From: an uncultured Leptolyngbyaceae cyanobacterium
Lineage (GTDB): Bacteria; Cyanobacteriota; Cyanobacteriia; Leptolyngbyales; Leptolyngbyaceae
Direction: 5' to 3'
Length of the DNA stretch: 64,000 nt
Assembly: GCA_938023035.1 (NCBI GenBank)
Contig: CALIDI010000042.1
Location: 1-64,000, forward strand
The translations under genes and the position numbers were made by a program. Of this stretch, positions 29,472 through 39,297 are shown piece by piece. The notes below the pieces were generated by a model. It did not search any database. It was not told the DNA's origin and saw only the letters and a list, made by a program, of their open reading frames with translations. The first letter of the stretch is position 1. The number at the start of each line of letters is the position of its first letter.

Positions 29472-30203
29472 CTAGTCCCCCTGGGGACATTCCTGCCAGA
29501 GGGTTGTTGTCTGGCGCAGGCTGACAAAATTCCCATTTCCCAAAATCAAGTGATCCAACAGGGGTACATCTAGAAACTGCGCTCCGGTCAAAAGTTGGCG
29601 CGTCAAGGTCAGATCTTCCTGGCTAGGTTCTAGACTGCCAGAAGGGTGATTGTGGGCGACGATAACGCGCGTTGCCCCTTGCCGCAGCACTTCTCGAAAG
29701 ATCTCACGGGGATGCGCCAAGGTTTCGGTGGCGGTGCCAATCGTCAGTACCCGTGTGCCTAACAGTCGGTGCTTAACATCCAGCAGGAGGATGGCAAATC
29801 GCTCTTGACTTTGCCACATCAGGTCATGGCTCAGAGCAGCGGCGGCGATCGCCGGATCATCGACAATCGTTTGCTCGGGCGGGCGCGATTGAAACACCCG
29901 CTTACCCAATTCAATAGCGGCCAAAATCGTTGTCGCCTTCGCCTGGCCAATGCCATGAATCGCAGTCAGCTCAGCGACACTAACGTTGCGCAAAACAGTG
30001 AGGGGGTCTTGCTGATGTCGCCCCAATTCATTTAAGAGATATTGACCTAATCCAACCGCAGAGAGCTTGCCAGGGCCTTGACCTGTCCCTAGCAAAATGG
30101 CCAGCAACTCAGCGGTAGAAAGATGGCGAGCACCATGAGAAATCAGGCGTTCGCGCGGACGTTCGCTGGCAGGGATATCTGCCACTCTTAAGAGGTAGGT
30201 CAT
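29472..30203 (-). CDS. radC: JAB-domain protein RadC
   Basis: RadC-family protein of 243 residues. The N-terminal helix-hairpin-helix part has [14 protein letters not shown] and a second [21 protein letters not shown]. The C-terminal JAB1/MPN metalloprotease-like part has the zinc-site motif AHNHPSG followed by SQED, i.e. His-x-His...Asp. The start ATG at 30203 ([20 protein letters not shown]) matches the family; an in-frame extension upstream ([10 protein letters not shown]) is unlikely. Despite the name, a role in DNA repair is not established for the family. Confidence 0.93.
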   Translation of the reverse strand: MTYLLRVADIPASERPRERLISHGARHLSTAELLAILLGTGQGPGKLSAVGLGQYLLNELGRHQQDPLTVLRNVSVAELTAIHGIGQAKATTILAAIELGKRVFQSRPPEQTIVDDPAIAAAALSHDLMWQSQERFAILLLDVKHRLLGTRVLTIGTATETLAHPREIFREVLRQGATRVIVAHNHPSGSLEPSQEDLTLTRQLLTGAQFLDVPLLDHLILGNGNFVSLRQTTTLWQECPQGD

Positions 30204-30854
30204 GGATGCACTAGGGTTGCGTGGATGGGGTGCCTGTGATGGATCGTTTTGGTCAGCTAGCTTCAGATAAACCCAGTGCTCAAACACCTGGGTAGGCTTT
30301 CTGACACGCTATCACTATGAGAACCATAGCGGCAGCCATCGTTTCTTTTTTGATAGGGTGGGCACTCTGTACTTAATCGTTCCCGATTTACCTGCTGGGA
30401 GGATCAGTTTACCTGTTGGGAGGATCAGTCAGCATTTGCGTCAGCTAGTTGACCAACCAGATGGGCGATCGCCCGCGATTTTGAACGTGGGCTAAAGGCT
30501 GGATACCGCTTTGAATCTCTTTAGGTTCATTCCTTGCCCTTTGGGGCAAACAGCCGGCCAGGACTTGCCCCGTGGGTTCATACCATTGCATCTGTGATCT
30601 TGGCCCAGTTGCTAATTGAAGTATCCAGTGCCCCCATTCGTAACGACAGCGATCGCCAGACAAAAACCATGCCACTTTTTAAGAGGACTGCGTCACCATT
30701 TAAGTCTGCGTTAGTCCTGCCAAAAATGTTGCATCCAACCCATCTCCCCGCCTGAATTCGTTCTATTTTTAGGTAAGTTAATGTCAGATCAAGCCCCCTT
30801 CCTAATCCTGAGAATCGTAGAAATTCTGATGTTTCTAACCTTCTGAATGCACCA
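30204..30854. other. Intergenic region, no gene called
   Basis: Contains a 21-base near-perfect tandem repeat at 30387-30428. Open frames on both strands (for example a minus-strand frame 30445-30675 starting MAWFLSGDRC) have no recognisable homology and overlap one another, so none is called. Confidence 0.55.
30387..30428. repeat. Two-copy tandem repeat of 21 bases
   Basis: TTTACCTGCTGGGAGGATCAG at 30387-30407 is followed immediately by TTTACCTGTTGGGAGGATCA with the same final G at 30408-30428; one mismatch (C to T) in 21. Confidence 0.9.
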
Positions 30855-31547
30855 ATGAAGAATCCCCTTCCCAGGAAATTGAACTCCTTTAACTTGGACA
30901 AAAGGGAAACGCTGGCTTCAGGGCAAACATCTCCAGAACCACAACCTGTTGCTCATCGGCAAAGCTTTTGGCTTGAGGTTGCGGGAGTGTTTGTGCTCAT
31001 TGGCGGTATGCTGGGCTATGCCATTTATCTCTTTTGGACAGAACCACCCCAGCCTCCAGACTTATTTCGGGCGGATGGGGTTCCGGATGCGGCCCTACCT
31101 TCTCCCTTGCCGTCTCCGCCCCCCGCGCTGTCACCCTCTCCCGCGCAATCACCGCCAACAGTATCGAAACCTGCCCTGCCGCCTGAGCAAGACGTTTATG
31201 TGCGGGCACCGGCAAGCGGCGTTTATTACGCTGAGACCGCAGAGTATGCCAACTCTCGGCGAGAAGTCATCAGTCGCAATGGCCGCTTTTGTATGCGCCT
31301 GGTAGATGCTCCCCGAATTGATGCTATTGATCAACAACAAAGCACGCAGGTGACGATTAGTAGCCTTTCTATGCGCAAAGATGGTGTTTACATCGATGCC
31401 ACAGGTGAGCTGATTGCGTTAGATGGTTCTAGCACTGAGTTCCGCGATCGCCTGGGTGTCTGGCAATTGCTAGAAGCCAAAGTCAACCCCACTGCCGAGA
31501 TGGAGATCTGCCTCACCACAGAGAGCAAGTACGTTGAGAAACTCTAA
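30855..31547 (+). CDS. Single-pass membrane protein with proline-rich linker, unknown
   Basis: The 230-residue product has a short basic N-terminus, one hydrophobic helix (VAGVFVLIGGMLGYAIYLFW, about residues 43-62), a Pro/Ser-rich linker (LPSPLPSPPPALSPSPAQS) and a C-terminal folded domain of about 120 residues starting EQDVYVRAPASGVYYAETAE. Two cysteines (FCMRL and EICLT) could form a disulfide outside the membrane. No named domain is recognised. Confidence 0.75.
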   Translation: MKNPLPRKLNSFNLDKRETLASGQTSPEPQPVAHRQSFWLEVAGVFVLIGGMLGYAIYLFWTEPPQPPDLFRADGVPDAALPSPLPSPPPALSPSPAQSPPTVSKPALPPEQDVYVRAPASGVYYAETAEYANSRREVISRNGRFCMRLVDAPRIDAIDQQQSTQVTISSLSMRKDGVYIDATGELIALDGSSTEFRDRLGVWQLLEAKVNPTAEMEICLTTESKYVEKL

Positions 31548-31644
31548 GCATGGGTTTGACACGTCTCCGGTGGTTTTAACCGCGACGACAGGAGTCAGGT
31601 TCGTCTACGTGGACTGAAACTAACCGGAGCTTTCCGTAAACCTT

Positions 31645-33145
31645 GTGTTTGGGATGCAGCGCTGGCTTAATCTAGAACTGTTTCCGGATGATGCGATCGC
31701 TGATTATTTTCAAGCCGTTGCTCCGATTGGCTACCAAACGCTTTACCGGGGACTGACTGTGTTGGGCTGGTCGCCACTCTCCATCAGTTATTTGTTGCCG
31801 CCTATTTTAATTGTGCTCACGGCAGCCTTCAGCTTTGGTATCTGCTGGCAAATTTTCCCAGTGCCATTGGCGGGCTGTTTTACCAGTGTTTTGCTCAGTC
31901 AAAACTTGCTGCTCACAGATGATGCATTATCTGCCACCCCCAGAACCTTTGCTTACCTGCTGCCAGCGTTTCTCTACTTCTGGCTGCGCCGCTCTCTGTG
32001 GCTTTGCAGTATCAGCATTCTGCTTCTGGGTTTATTTTATCCGCAAATGGTGCTGTTGGCCTGTGGCTGCCTTTTATTAGAACTGTTTCGGCGGCACAAA
32101 GGGCGCTTAGGGTGGGCACCACAACAAGATTGGCCCTTGAGTATCGTTGAGCTGCTGATTGGCGGAGCGTTAGTAGCCTACTACGCAGTATTTGTTGCTC
32201 GTGGGTCTGGGTTTGCCATTCTTGCTGCGATCGCCCCAACGGTATCCCCTAATAAAGTGGATACGACCTGGTAAAAATGGCCTCCTTCGTCTTCTCTATA
32301 GCTCGCTCTTGCTCTGGGGGGCGGCCCACCTGTTCTTGTTTCGCTGGCACTTGCCAAGTCGTTACACCCAGTACAGCTTTCGGATTTTGCTGGCGATCGC
32401 CACTGGCATTGCCTTAGCCCTCCTACTAGAGCGCTAGCGTCGCTGGTCGAGCAGACAGAGTTCTCAACGGTACTGGCGGGTTTGGTTGCCCTTAGGAGCA
32501 CTCTGGCTTAGTTTATTACTCTACCCAACGGCAGCTCTACTACGAGAATTCAGCCCGGCTCTTAGGGGCATTGTCAAGACGTTACCAGGCTATGAGAGTG
32601 GCAACGATAGCGGACTCTATCGCTTTTTAGCGACACAGCCCAAGGATGCTATGGTTGCGTCTTTAACGAAAGCTGCTGATAATATTCCCACGTTTGCTGG
32701 GCGCTCTGTAATGGTTGCACGGGAGTATGCTATTCCCTACTACTTTGGTTACTATCAGTTTTTAAGACAGCGGGCGATCGCTTTGTTAGAGGCGCAGTAC
32801 AGCTCAGACCCTCAGCTCGTGCAGCACTTCATCCAAACCTATGGGGTCAGTCTCTAGTTCCTAGAGACCCAATCATTCGCTCCTAATACCCTGGTGAATC
32901 AGCGAAATTACAACTGGTTCCATGCTTATGAACCGGCCTTCTCCCAGGCGGTACAGCAAATGCAAACGGGGCAGCCAACGGTTGTTCAGGCGGCCATTGC
33001 TCGTTGTACAGTTTTTGCTGAACATTGCCTGGTGGTATTAGATGCCACTTGCATCTCTAGTGATAAGTCGACGGCTTCTTCTCGGAAACCCTCCCTTCCT
33101 GCTGCTAATGTCCCAAGGCTCAACAGCGGGTCAAGAGCGCCATAG
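31645..33145 (+). pseudogene. Decayed polytopic membrane protein, second example
   Basis: One protein is split by mutations. Frame 1 from 31645 (start of the family uncertain; an N-terminal helix may be lost) codes for several helices up to a stop at 32272-32274. The same protein then continues in another frame from about 32200 (KWIRPGKNGLLRLLYSSLLL) through in-frame TAG codons at 32435-32437 (after LALLLER) and 32855-32857 (after TYGVSL), with coherent protein on both sides of each. The C-terminal part ends in TVFAEHCLVVLDATCIS. The family is not named with confidence; the residues around DDAIADYFQAVAP and the helices suggest a large surface-associated or glycan-related membrane protein. Confidence 0.72.
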
Positions 33146-33207
33146 AATTTGCGGCAATTTGGCCTCTAATTTGCAATACTAAAAGAATTCGCACACTTGA
33201 TTGGGCC

Positions 33208-33477
33208 ATGTTCATTATTGATTTGATTTTGCGGAACGCTGCTGCAACGCTCTCGGTTCAAAAGAAAACAGCAGCAGATGCTGAGGCTGCCTATCAGCAG
33301 ATTGTAGCGGCCATGCAAACAACCGATCGCCGCTTGTTAGAGCTAACCTGCGACAAAGATCCAGGCAAAAAGATCAGCGTTATGGCTGCGGATATAGCCG
33401 CCGTACAAATCGCTGAAAAAAGTAGCACCGCCACCTCCTCGGGTAGACCTCCTGGCTTTTTTGCTTTAGCAGAATGA
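33208..33477 (+). CDS. UPF0367 family protein
   Basis: An 89-residue conserved cyanobacterial/plastid-type small protein. The sequence MFIIDLILRNAAATLSVQ, then EAAYQQIVAAM, and the C-terminus SGRPPGFFALAE match the UPF0367 family. Function unknown. Its stop codon overlaps the start of the ecfA gene (ATGA), suggesting translational coupling. Confidence 0.9.
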   Translation: MFIIDLILRNAAATLSVQKKTAADAEAAYQQIVAAMQTTDRRLLELTCDKDPGKKISVMAADIAAVQIAEKSSTATSSGRPPGFFALAE

Positions 33478-34145
33478 GCGCGTTTTCTCCAGCTATTTAC
33501 TTGCAGGATGTCTCCTTTTCCTGGCAGCACCATCTAGTTCTTGATGCTTGCTCCTTGGAAGTTCCTAAGGGTGAATTCTGGATGCTGTTGGGGACAAATG
33601 GGAGTGGTAAATCTACCCTACTCAAGCTTTTAGGGGGGTTGCTCAAACCTCAAGCAGGAGTGATCCAAACGGGGCAACCTCTCGGGTTTGTTTTTCAAAA
33701 CCCAGATCATCAACTAGTTATGCCTACGGTTGGGGCCGATGTCGCCTTTGGCTTGGTGGCAGAAAATCTTTCCCAAACCCAGGTGCGGCAGCGGGTAGAA
33801 GAGGCGCTGGCCGCTGTCAATTTATTATCTCTGATCCGACGACCGATCTATGCGCTCAGTGGTGGTCAGAAGCAACGACTTGCGATCGCCGGGGCGATCG
33901 CCCGCCATGCCCAAGTGCTGTTGCTGGATGAACCGACTGCTCTACTTGATCCTGACAGCCAGTTGGAACTGGTGGCTCAGGTGCGTCGTTTGGTGAAACA
34001 ACGAGGGATTACAGCACTGTGGGTTACCCACCGTCTGGAAGAGTTAGATTACAGTGATGGCGCATTTCTTCTCGATAATGGCAACGTGGTTGATCAGGGC
34101 GATCCACAACGCTTGCAACAACAGCTCAAAACTCTGCGGTCTTGA
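33474..34145 (+). CDS. ecfA: ECF-type ABC transporter ATPase (EcfA/CbiO family)
   Basis: A 223-residue ATPase that powers an energy-coupling-factor importer together with EcfT. Motifs: Walker A GTNGSGKST (40-48), Q-loop near FQNPDHQ, ABC signature LSGGQ (128-132), Walker B LLLDEP (149-154) and H-loop His186 (VTHR). The FQNPDHQLVMPTVGADVAFGL block is typical of the CbiO/EcfA subgroup. It overlaps the UPF0367 stop by four bases. Probable partner is ecfT at 7.9 kb; no substrate-binding component is adjacent. Confidence 0.88.
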   Translation: MSAFSPAIYLQDVSFSWQHHLVLDACSLEVPKGEFWMLLGTNGSGKSTLLKLLGGLLKPQAGVIQTGQPLGFVFQNPDHQLVMPTVGADVAFGLVAENLSQTQVRQRVEEALAAVNLLSLIRRPIYALSGGQKQRLAIAGAIARHAQVLLLDEPTALLDPDSQLELVAQVRRLVKQRGITALWVTHRLEELDYSDGAFLLDNGNVVDQGDPQRLQQQLKTLRS

Positions 34146-34363
34146 AGAAAATTTGAATTCTACATTGGGGCAAAGTCAACCGACGGTTCAGAAAGCTTAA
34201 ATATCAGGGCACGAAGCTTGTTTCATTGTGTCTTTTGAATTCGTGTCTTTTGAATTCAGTGTAGCGGCAGCCTAAGGCTTTGGCTAGAAAGCTGAGTAAG
34301 GCCAAAGCTAAGCGCATCGCCGCCCTGCTTGGTAGACTGCCTAACGCGCGGTTGCCATATTTT

Positions 34364-35176
34364 CTAGCGGGGCTTTGATTGCCATCTAGCTTTGCGGAGG
34401 GTGCCCAGGTATGGCCCCAGTAATGGTAACCCTCCCAGGGCTGCTGCTGTAGGGGCAGCGAAATAGGGCTGATAAAACCAAATTAAAGCCGCATCGCGGG
34501 TGCCAACTCCAGCAAAAGTGAGCGGGAGTAAACCCGCTAAAATCACCAGGGGCGAGAGCGCAAAATTGGCCAGAAAGGGAGTCCAGGTGTTGAAGGCCAC
34601 AATAAAAAGCCAGATTTGTAACAGGTGCAAGAACCAGATAAAGAGAGAGGTTAGGGTGATTTTTAGGAGTTGTCGGCGATCGCGCCAGCTGTAGCGTTGT
34701 ATTTCCTGCCAGGATGCATGTACCCTCCCTAATTTTGGTGCAAACCAGAGGGAAGCCAGTCGGCGGCAACAGTCAAAGAAGTAGTCGGCAAAGGAGCGCA
34801 AACCTAGCCGCAGCCCCAGAATCATTAGACCGATAACCACGCTTAAGGTCATTAGCCAAAACAGCCTGTCTTTTTGGGGATAAAGCAACAGTCCAAACGC
34901 GCACCAGAGCAATAATGACATCAGGTCACAGGCTTTTTCAAACACCACTAGGGCTAAAGAAAGTGCCCCGCTCAGGTGTCATCGCTGCTGCATAAAGTAG
35001 GCTTTGGCAATATCCCCCATTTTGGAGGGCAGCACCATATAGAGCACACTGGCAAAGAGAATCAGCCGATTGGCCTCAGCAAAAGGGAGCGCTATCTTGG
35101 GAAGAGGTGTTTGCGATTTGAAAGGTTCGTCTTGAAAAACCTGGGTTTCTAGTTGATTGGGCAGTAGCCGCTGCAA
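34364..35176 (-). pseudogene. Decayed LPG-synthase/UPF0104-type integral membrane protein
   Basis: Two parts of one protein are in the same frame. The N-terminal part (35176 to 34979; LPSKMGDIAKAYFMQQR) ends at a TGA (34979-34981, read on the minus strand), and beyond it the frame continues as HLSGALSLALVVFEKACD, running to a stop at 34364. The membrane-helix pattern and the proline-glycine motif (MVLPSKMGDIAKAY) match the lysylphosphatidylglycerol synthase membrane region / UPF0104 family of glycolipid flippase-like proteins. The sequence upstream of 35176 meets stops in that frame, so the 5' part is missing as well. One CGA-to-TGA change would explain the internal stop. Confidence 0.7.
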
Positions 35177-35347
35177 ACGCCAGGTGGTTGTACAGTGCCA
35201 TCCACATCAGCATCATTCAAAGCTCTAAATGCTAGCCTAGGAAGCAGCTGTCATCAACGACTTGCCCCATTCGCCATGCCCTTACCCAGAAAAAAGTGAG
35301 GAAAACAAGATGAAGTTAAGAAATGGGTGCTACCATAAAATGATCAG

Positions 35348-36661
35348 TTGCATTTGAGTGACGCCGCATTGTCCATTACGACACTTAGCACATCTGCTCC
35401 TTCAGTCAGTCAAACAACGCTGTCAAACGGTTTGACTCTTGTTCATCACTATACGCCAGCACTTTCTGTGGCAGCTGTAGATGTGTGGGTAAGAGCCGGA
35501 GCTGTCACTGAACCCGATGAATGGATGGGGATGGCGCACTTCCTGGAGCACATGATTTTTAAGGGGACTGATCGGCTACCCCCCGGAGCATTTGACTGGG
35601 CAATTGAAAATTATGGTGGGATGACTAATGCGGCGACCAGCTATGACTATGCCCACTTTTTCATCACGACTGCATCCCAACATTTTGAGGCAACGCTCCC
35701 CTATTTGGCTGAGCTATTGCTGAATGCCAAAATTCCCGATGAGGAGTTTGAGCGGGAACGGGAAGTAGTGTTGGAAGAGATTCTGCAATCCTATGACAAT
35801 CCTGACTGGATCGGGTTTCAGGCCCTTAGTGAACTAGTTTATCAGCGGCATCCCTATGGTCGCCCGATTCTAGGCACTGAAGACAGTTTGATGGGGCGAT
35901 CGCCCGCAGAAATGCGTCAGTTTCATCGCACCCACTACCAACCTGAAACCATGACGGTGGTGGTGGTGGGTGATATTCCCTACAATCAGGCGGTTGATTT
36001 AGTCAGTCGTACCTTTACCCCGTTTGCTACCCGGTCGAGTTGTCCTGTTTATATGGCAGATGCCGAACCACCCATTACCACCGTGCGGCGGCAAGAGTTG
36101 CATTTGCCCCGGGCTGAACAGGCCCGTCTGATGTTGGCGTGGATTGGCCCTGGAGTTGATTCGCCGCTGCACAATCTAGACGCCCAATTGCAGGACGCCT
36201 ATGGGTTAGATGTGCTGTCTGTGTTGTTGACAGAGGGGCGGACTTCTCGCCTGGTGCGTGAGCTACGAGAAGAGCGCAATTTGGTGCAGGGCATTAGCAG
36301 CGGCTTTTCGTTGCAGCGAGAATCGGGTTTATTTACGATCACCGCCTGGTTAGAGCCTGAAAACCTAGAACGAGTAGAAGCTATCATCTGCGATCGCCTT
36401 TCAGAACTCAGCGCGCTCCCAGTTTCGCCAGCAGAGTTGGCCCGTTGTCAGCGTCTGCTTTGTAATGACCATGCCTTTTCCACCGAAACGCCCAGCCAAC
36501 TGGCAGGGCTGTACGGCTATTACAGCGTAATTGCCGATCCAACGGTTGCCGCTACCTATCCGCAGCGAATCCGAGCGATTCAACCCGAAGATTTACAGCG
36601 TCTGGCCAGTTATTACCTCTCTCCTTATCACTATGCAGCGACTATTATTCGTCCCGCTTAG
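35348..36661 (+). CDS. M16 family zinc peptidase, active subunit
   Basis: A 437-residue pitrilysin-like peptidase. The inverted zinc motif HFLEH is present at residues 64-68, followed by a Glu-rich helix (REREVVLEEI, about 137-145) that carries the third ligand. The C-terminal half (LREERNLVQGISSGF) resembles the paired domain. Start is a TTG at 35348 with no better ATG nearby. The next gene on the same strand, 173 bases downstream, is a homologue without the zinc motif. Together they look like the heterodimeric M16B arrangement of an active and an inactive subunit. Confidence 0.9.
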   Translation: MHLSDAALSITTLSTSAPSVSQTTLSNGLTLVHHYTPALSVAAVDVWVRAGAVTEPDEWMGMAHFLEHMIFKGTDRLPPGAFDWAIENYGGMTNAATSYDYAHFFITTASQHFEATLPYLAELLLNAKIPDEEFEREREVVLEEILQSYDNPDWIGFQALSELVYQRHPYGRPILGTEDSLMGRSPAEMRQFHRTHYQPETMTVVVVGDIPYNQAVDLVSRTFTPFATRSSCPVYMADAEPPITTVRRQELHLPRAEQARLMLAWIGPGVDSPLHNLDAQLQDAYGLDVLSVLLTEGRTSRLVRELREERNLVQGISSGFSLQRESGLFTITAWLEPENLERVEAIICDRLSELSALPVSPAELARCQRLLCNDHAFSTETPSQLAGLYGYYSVIADPTVAATYPQRIRAIQPEDLQRLASYYLSPYHYAATIIRPA

Positions 36662-36834
36662 CACTTTGGCCGTTTGCTAGAGTCTGGCTTACTTAAGAGA
36701 TGCAACCTTTGGGTTCTATTGCTTTTATGATTAACCCAACAATGCCTGCTCTGGTGGGTTGCAAGCTATTCTCAAGCTAGTTACCCCGGTGATCGCCTGT
36801 TAATTTGTGATTTGGCCTTGTCGAAGGAGTTATT

Positions 36835-38178
36835 TTGAACTTGATTTCTGTTGATTCCTACTCCCATCACATCCATCGCATGGTGCTCGACAATGGCATT
36901 GTGGTGCTGGTCAAGCATAATCCAGCCGCCGATATCATTGCTGCCCGGCTGTTTATCCGAGCGGGTAGTCAATGGGAAACGACCGCCCAGGCAGGATTGT
37001 CCCATCTACTCTCAGCCGTGATGACCAAAGGCACCGATCGGCTCTCGTCTTTAGAAATCGCCGAAGCGGTGGAGTCGGTGGGGGCCAGCCTCGGTAGCGA
37101 TTCAACAACCGATTATTTTCTGGTAAGTTTGAAAACGGTTTCTGCCGATTTTGCCACCATGCTCAAATTGGCCGGAGAATTGCTGCGATCGCCCAGTATT
37201 CCTGAGCATGAGCTAGAGCTAGAGCAGCGGCTCACCCTTCAGGCCATCCGATCTCAGCAAGAGCAACCCTTCACCGTGGCCTTTGACCAATTGCGGCAGA
37301 TGATGTACGCCAATCATCCTTATGCCCTATCAAACCTAGGTACTGAGGCCACTGTCGCCCAGTTACAACGAGATGACCTGCTGCAATATCACCAAACGCA
37401 TTTTCGTCCTGATCATCTCGTTATTAGTGTTTGCGGTAGAATTCAGCCCGCAGAGGTGTTATCCCTAGTACAGGAAGTGTTTGGTGATTGGGCAGTGCCA
37501 TCCCAACCAGTTCCCCCTCTGAATTTGCCTGCTTTAGAGCGATTTCCCACCCGGCGGGCGATCGCCCAAGCCACTCAGCAAACCATTGTCATGTTAGGTT
37601 ACCTAGCTCCAGCCATTCCTCGACCAGAGCTGCAAGCCTCAGACACCTTCAGTGCAGAAACGAGTTTTCCCGCGGCCTATTCCCTAGAGGAGTATATTGC
37701 CTTAAAACTGCTGAGCAGTTACCTCAGCAACGGTTTGTCTAGCCGCCTGTTTGTTGAACTACGCGAAAAGCGGGGACTGGCCTACGAAGTTTCTGGGTTT
37801 TACCCAACCCGCCTGCACCCGGCTCAATTCGTAGTCTATATGGGTACTGCTCCTGAGAACACCGAAACAGCGCTCACCAGCTTGCAAGCAGAGGTGGATC
37901 GGCTGCGCCATCACCCACTTGAGCCGCAGGAAATTCAAACCGCCAAAAATAAACTGTTAGGCCAATACGCTTTGGGTAAGCAGACCAATGCCCAGATTGC
38001 TCAAATTTTTGGTTGGTATGAAACCATTGGCTTGGGGATTGAGTTTGACCAGCAGTTTCAAGCGGCGGTCAGTGAGATTTCAGCAGAAGTGGCCCAAGCA
38101 GTGGCTCAGCGCTACCTCGTTCAACCCTATGTGTCTTTGGTCGGGCCAGCCGATTGGGTTTTGCCTTTCGTGCAGTAA
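36835..38178 (+). CDS. M16 family peptidase, inactive subunit
   Basis: A 447-residue homologue of the upstream peptidase. At the position of HxxEH it reads HLLSA, so the zinc-binding Glu/His are gone. It retains LREKRGLAYEVSGFYPT, the Arg/Tyr-containing block in the second domain, which in characterised heterodimers helps bind the substrate in the partner's active site. Start is a TTG at 36835 behind AAGGAG. Role inferred: non-catalytic partner of the upstream gene. Confidence 0.88.
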   Translation: MNLISVDSYSHHIHRMVLDNGIVVLVKHNPAADIIAARLFIRAGSQWETTAQAGLSHLLSAVMTKGTDRLSSLEIAEAVESVGASLGSDSTTDYFLVSLKTVSADFATMLKLAGELLRSPSIPEHELELEQRLTLQAIRSQQEQPFTVAFDQLRQMMYANHPYALSNLGTEATVAQLQRDDLLQYHQTHFRPDHLVISVCGRIQPAEVLSLVQEVFGDWAVPSQPVPPLNLPALERFPTRRAIAQATQQTIVMLGYLAPAIPRPELQASDTFSAETSFPAAYSLEEYIALKLLSSYLSNGLSSRLFVELREKRGLAYEVSGFYPTRLHPAQFVVYMGTAPENTETALTSLQAEVDRLRHHPLEPQEIQTAKNKLLGQYALGKQTNAQIAQIFGWYETIGLGIEFDQQFQAAVSEISAEVAQAVAQRYLVQPYVSLVGPADWVLPFVQ

Positions 38179-38309
38179 TTGATTAAGGTGCTGTCAATGG
38201 CTTAAAGCCGCCGTCACCAAGCGCAAACTCAAGACAGATGCTTTTTCAACAATCTGACGTCTTTGGTCTCTTGCATTTAAGTGCTAAGTTTGTGGCTGTA
38301 TGTGCTCTC

Positions 38310-38873
38310 CTACTCCAGCAACCAGCCAAAGACCAAACCTACACTTAAATTTAACTCATGGGCAAAGGAGGGCGCTGGTAGTTTTTGCTCTGACTGGTCA
38401 AAAACTTCTGGTTGCTGCCTTGGCAGATACACAAAAATAGTTTGCTCATCAGGGTCAATTAACCAACCCATTTGAGATCCATGATTCAGGCAATACAGAA
38501 TATTTTTGGTTACTTTTGTTTGGCTTTGATCCGGTGACAAGATTTCAATCACCCAGTCAGGGGCGATTGGAAAGGTATTCGTCACCTCACCATTGGGATC
38601 ACGGGGAATCCGATTCCAAGTAAACACAGATACATCTGGAACCGTTGAGCGTCCACCAAATGTACAACGCAGTTCTGAAAACGCTCGGGCGATTTTTTGA
38701 AGCTTAAGAACCCCATTGACCGTCGTAGCCAACTCGGTTTGAATGGTGCTGTGCTTTCCCTGAGGCATTGGCTTCTGGATAATCTGCCCATCAATGTACT
38801 CGCTAGCAGGCTTCGTTTCTGGCAGCTTCAGAAATTCCTCCAAAGTAATGGGGCGAGATGGAGACTGTACCAT
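38310..38873 (-). CDS. Uma2/DUF820 family protein
   Basis: The 187-residue product has the family N-terminus ITLEEFLKLPETKPASEYIDG, the core GGRSTVPDVSVF with WVIEILSPDQSQTKV, and ends with LGLVFGWLLE-like residues. These proteins adopt a PD-(D/E)xK-type restriction-endonuclease fold and are numerous in cyanobacteria; substrate is unknown. The motif E-Y-I-D-G ... P-D-V ... E-I-L-S-P supports an intact core. Start ATG at 38873. Confidence 0.9.
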   Translation of the reverse strand: MVQSPSRPITLEEFLKLPETKPASEYIDGQIIQKPMPQGKHSTIQTELATTVNGVLKLQKIARAFSELRCTFGGRSTVPDVSVFTWNRIPRDPNGEVTNTFPIAPDWVIEILSPDQSQTKVTKNILYCLNHGSQMGWLIDPDEQTIFVYLPRQQPEVFDQSEQKLPAPSFAHELNLSVGLVFGWLLE

Positions 38874-39297
38874 TTGAACTTCCTTAGAATAGGAGGCCAG
38901 ATAAAGTTTTTACTCATTTTAGAAGATAAACTGTATCAACACTTTGGACAATTTTTAAAGAGAAGAGAGGATAGAGGATGCAGGATAGAGACCTGCCACG
39001 CCATCCGCTTTGGCCCTCAACCGAAATTCTTCTCTCTTCTTAGAAGAAAGACTTTGAATCTGGCTTCCCTAATCCCAAACTTGGGAGCAGGATCTAGGGG
39101 ATGAGGGCAGTTCGGTACGGAAGTATCTGGACTATTGATTCATAGTGATGGCAGCCAATCACTGAAAAGCTTGCTAAGAAGCTAATCTGGCAATTTGCCA
39201 AAAACAGCTTGTTTTTGAGGTGTTTCTGTCATTGTGGTGCAGGCGGTTGGTGGATGATTCAGGATGAAGCGAGTCTAATTATCTGCAACGACCGTAA
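38874..39297. other. Intergenic region, repeat-rich and no gene called
   Basis: Contains AAGAGAAGAGAGGATAGAGG and TTCTTCTCTCTTCTTAGAAG, purine/pyrimidine-rich blocks, and CTAATCCCAAACTTGGGAGC, similar in style to the dispersed repeats. No convincing coding frame. Confidence 0.5.

Noticed and set aside
30445-30675. Minus-strand frame of 76 residues in the gap after radC
   Set aside because: It overlaps other frames on both strands and has no family signature; possibly a remnant, but no support beyond openness.
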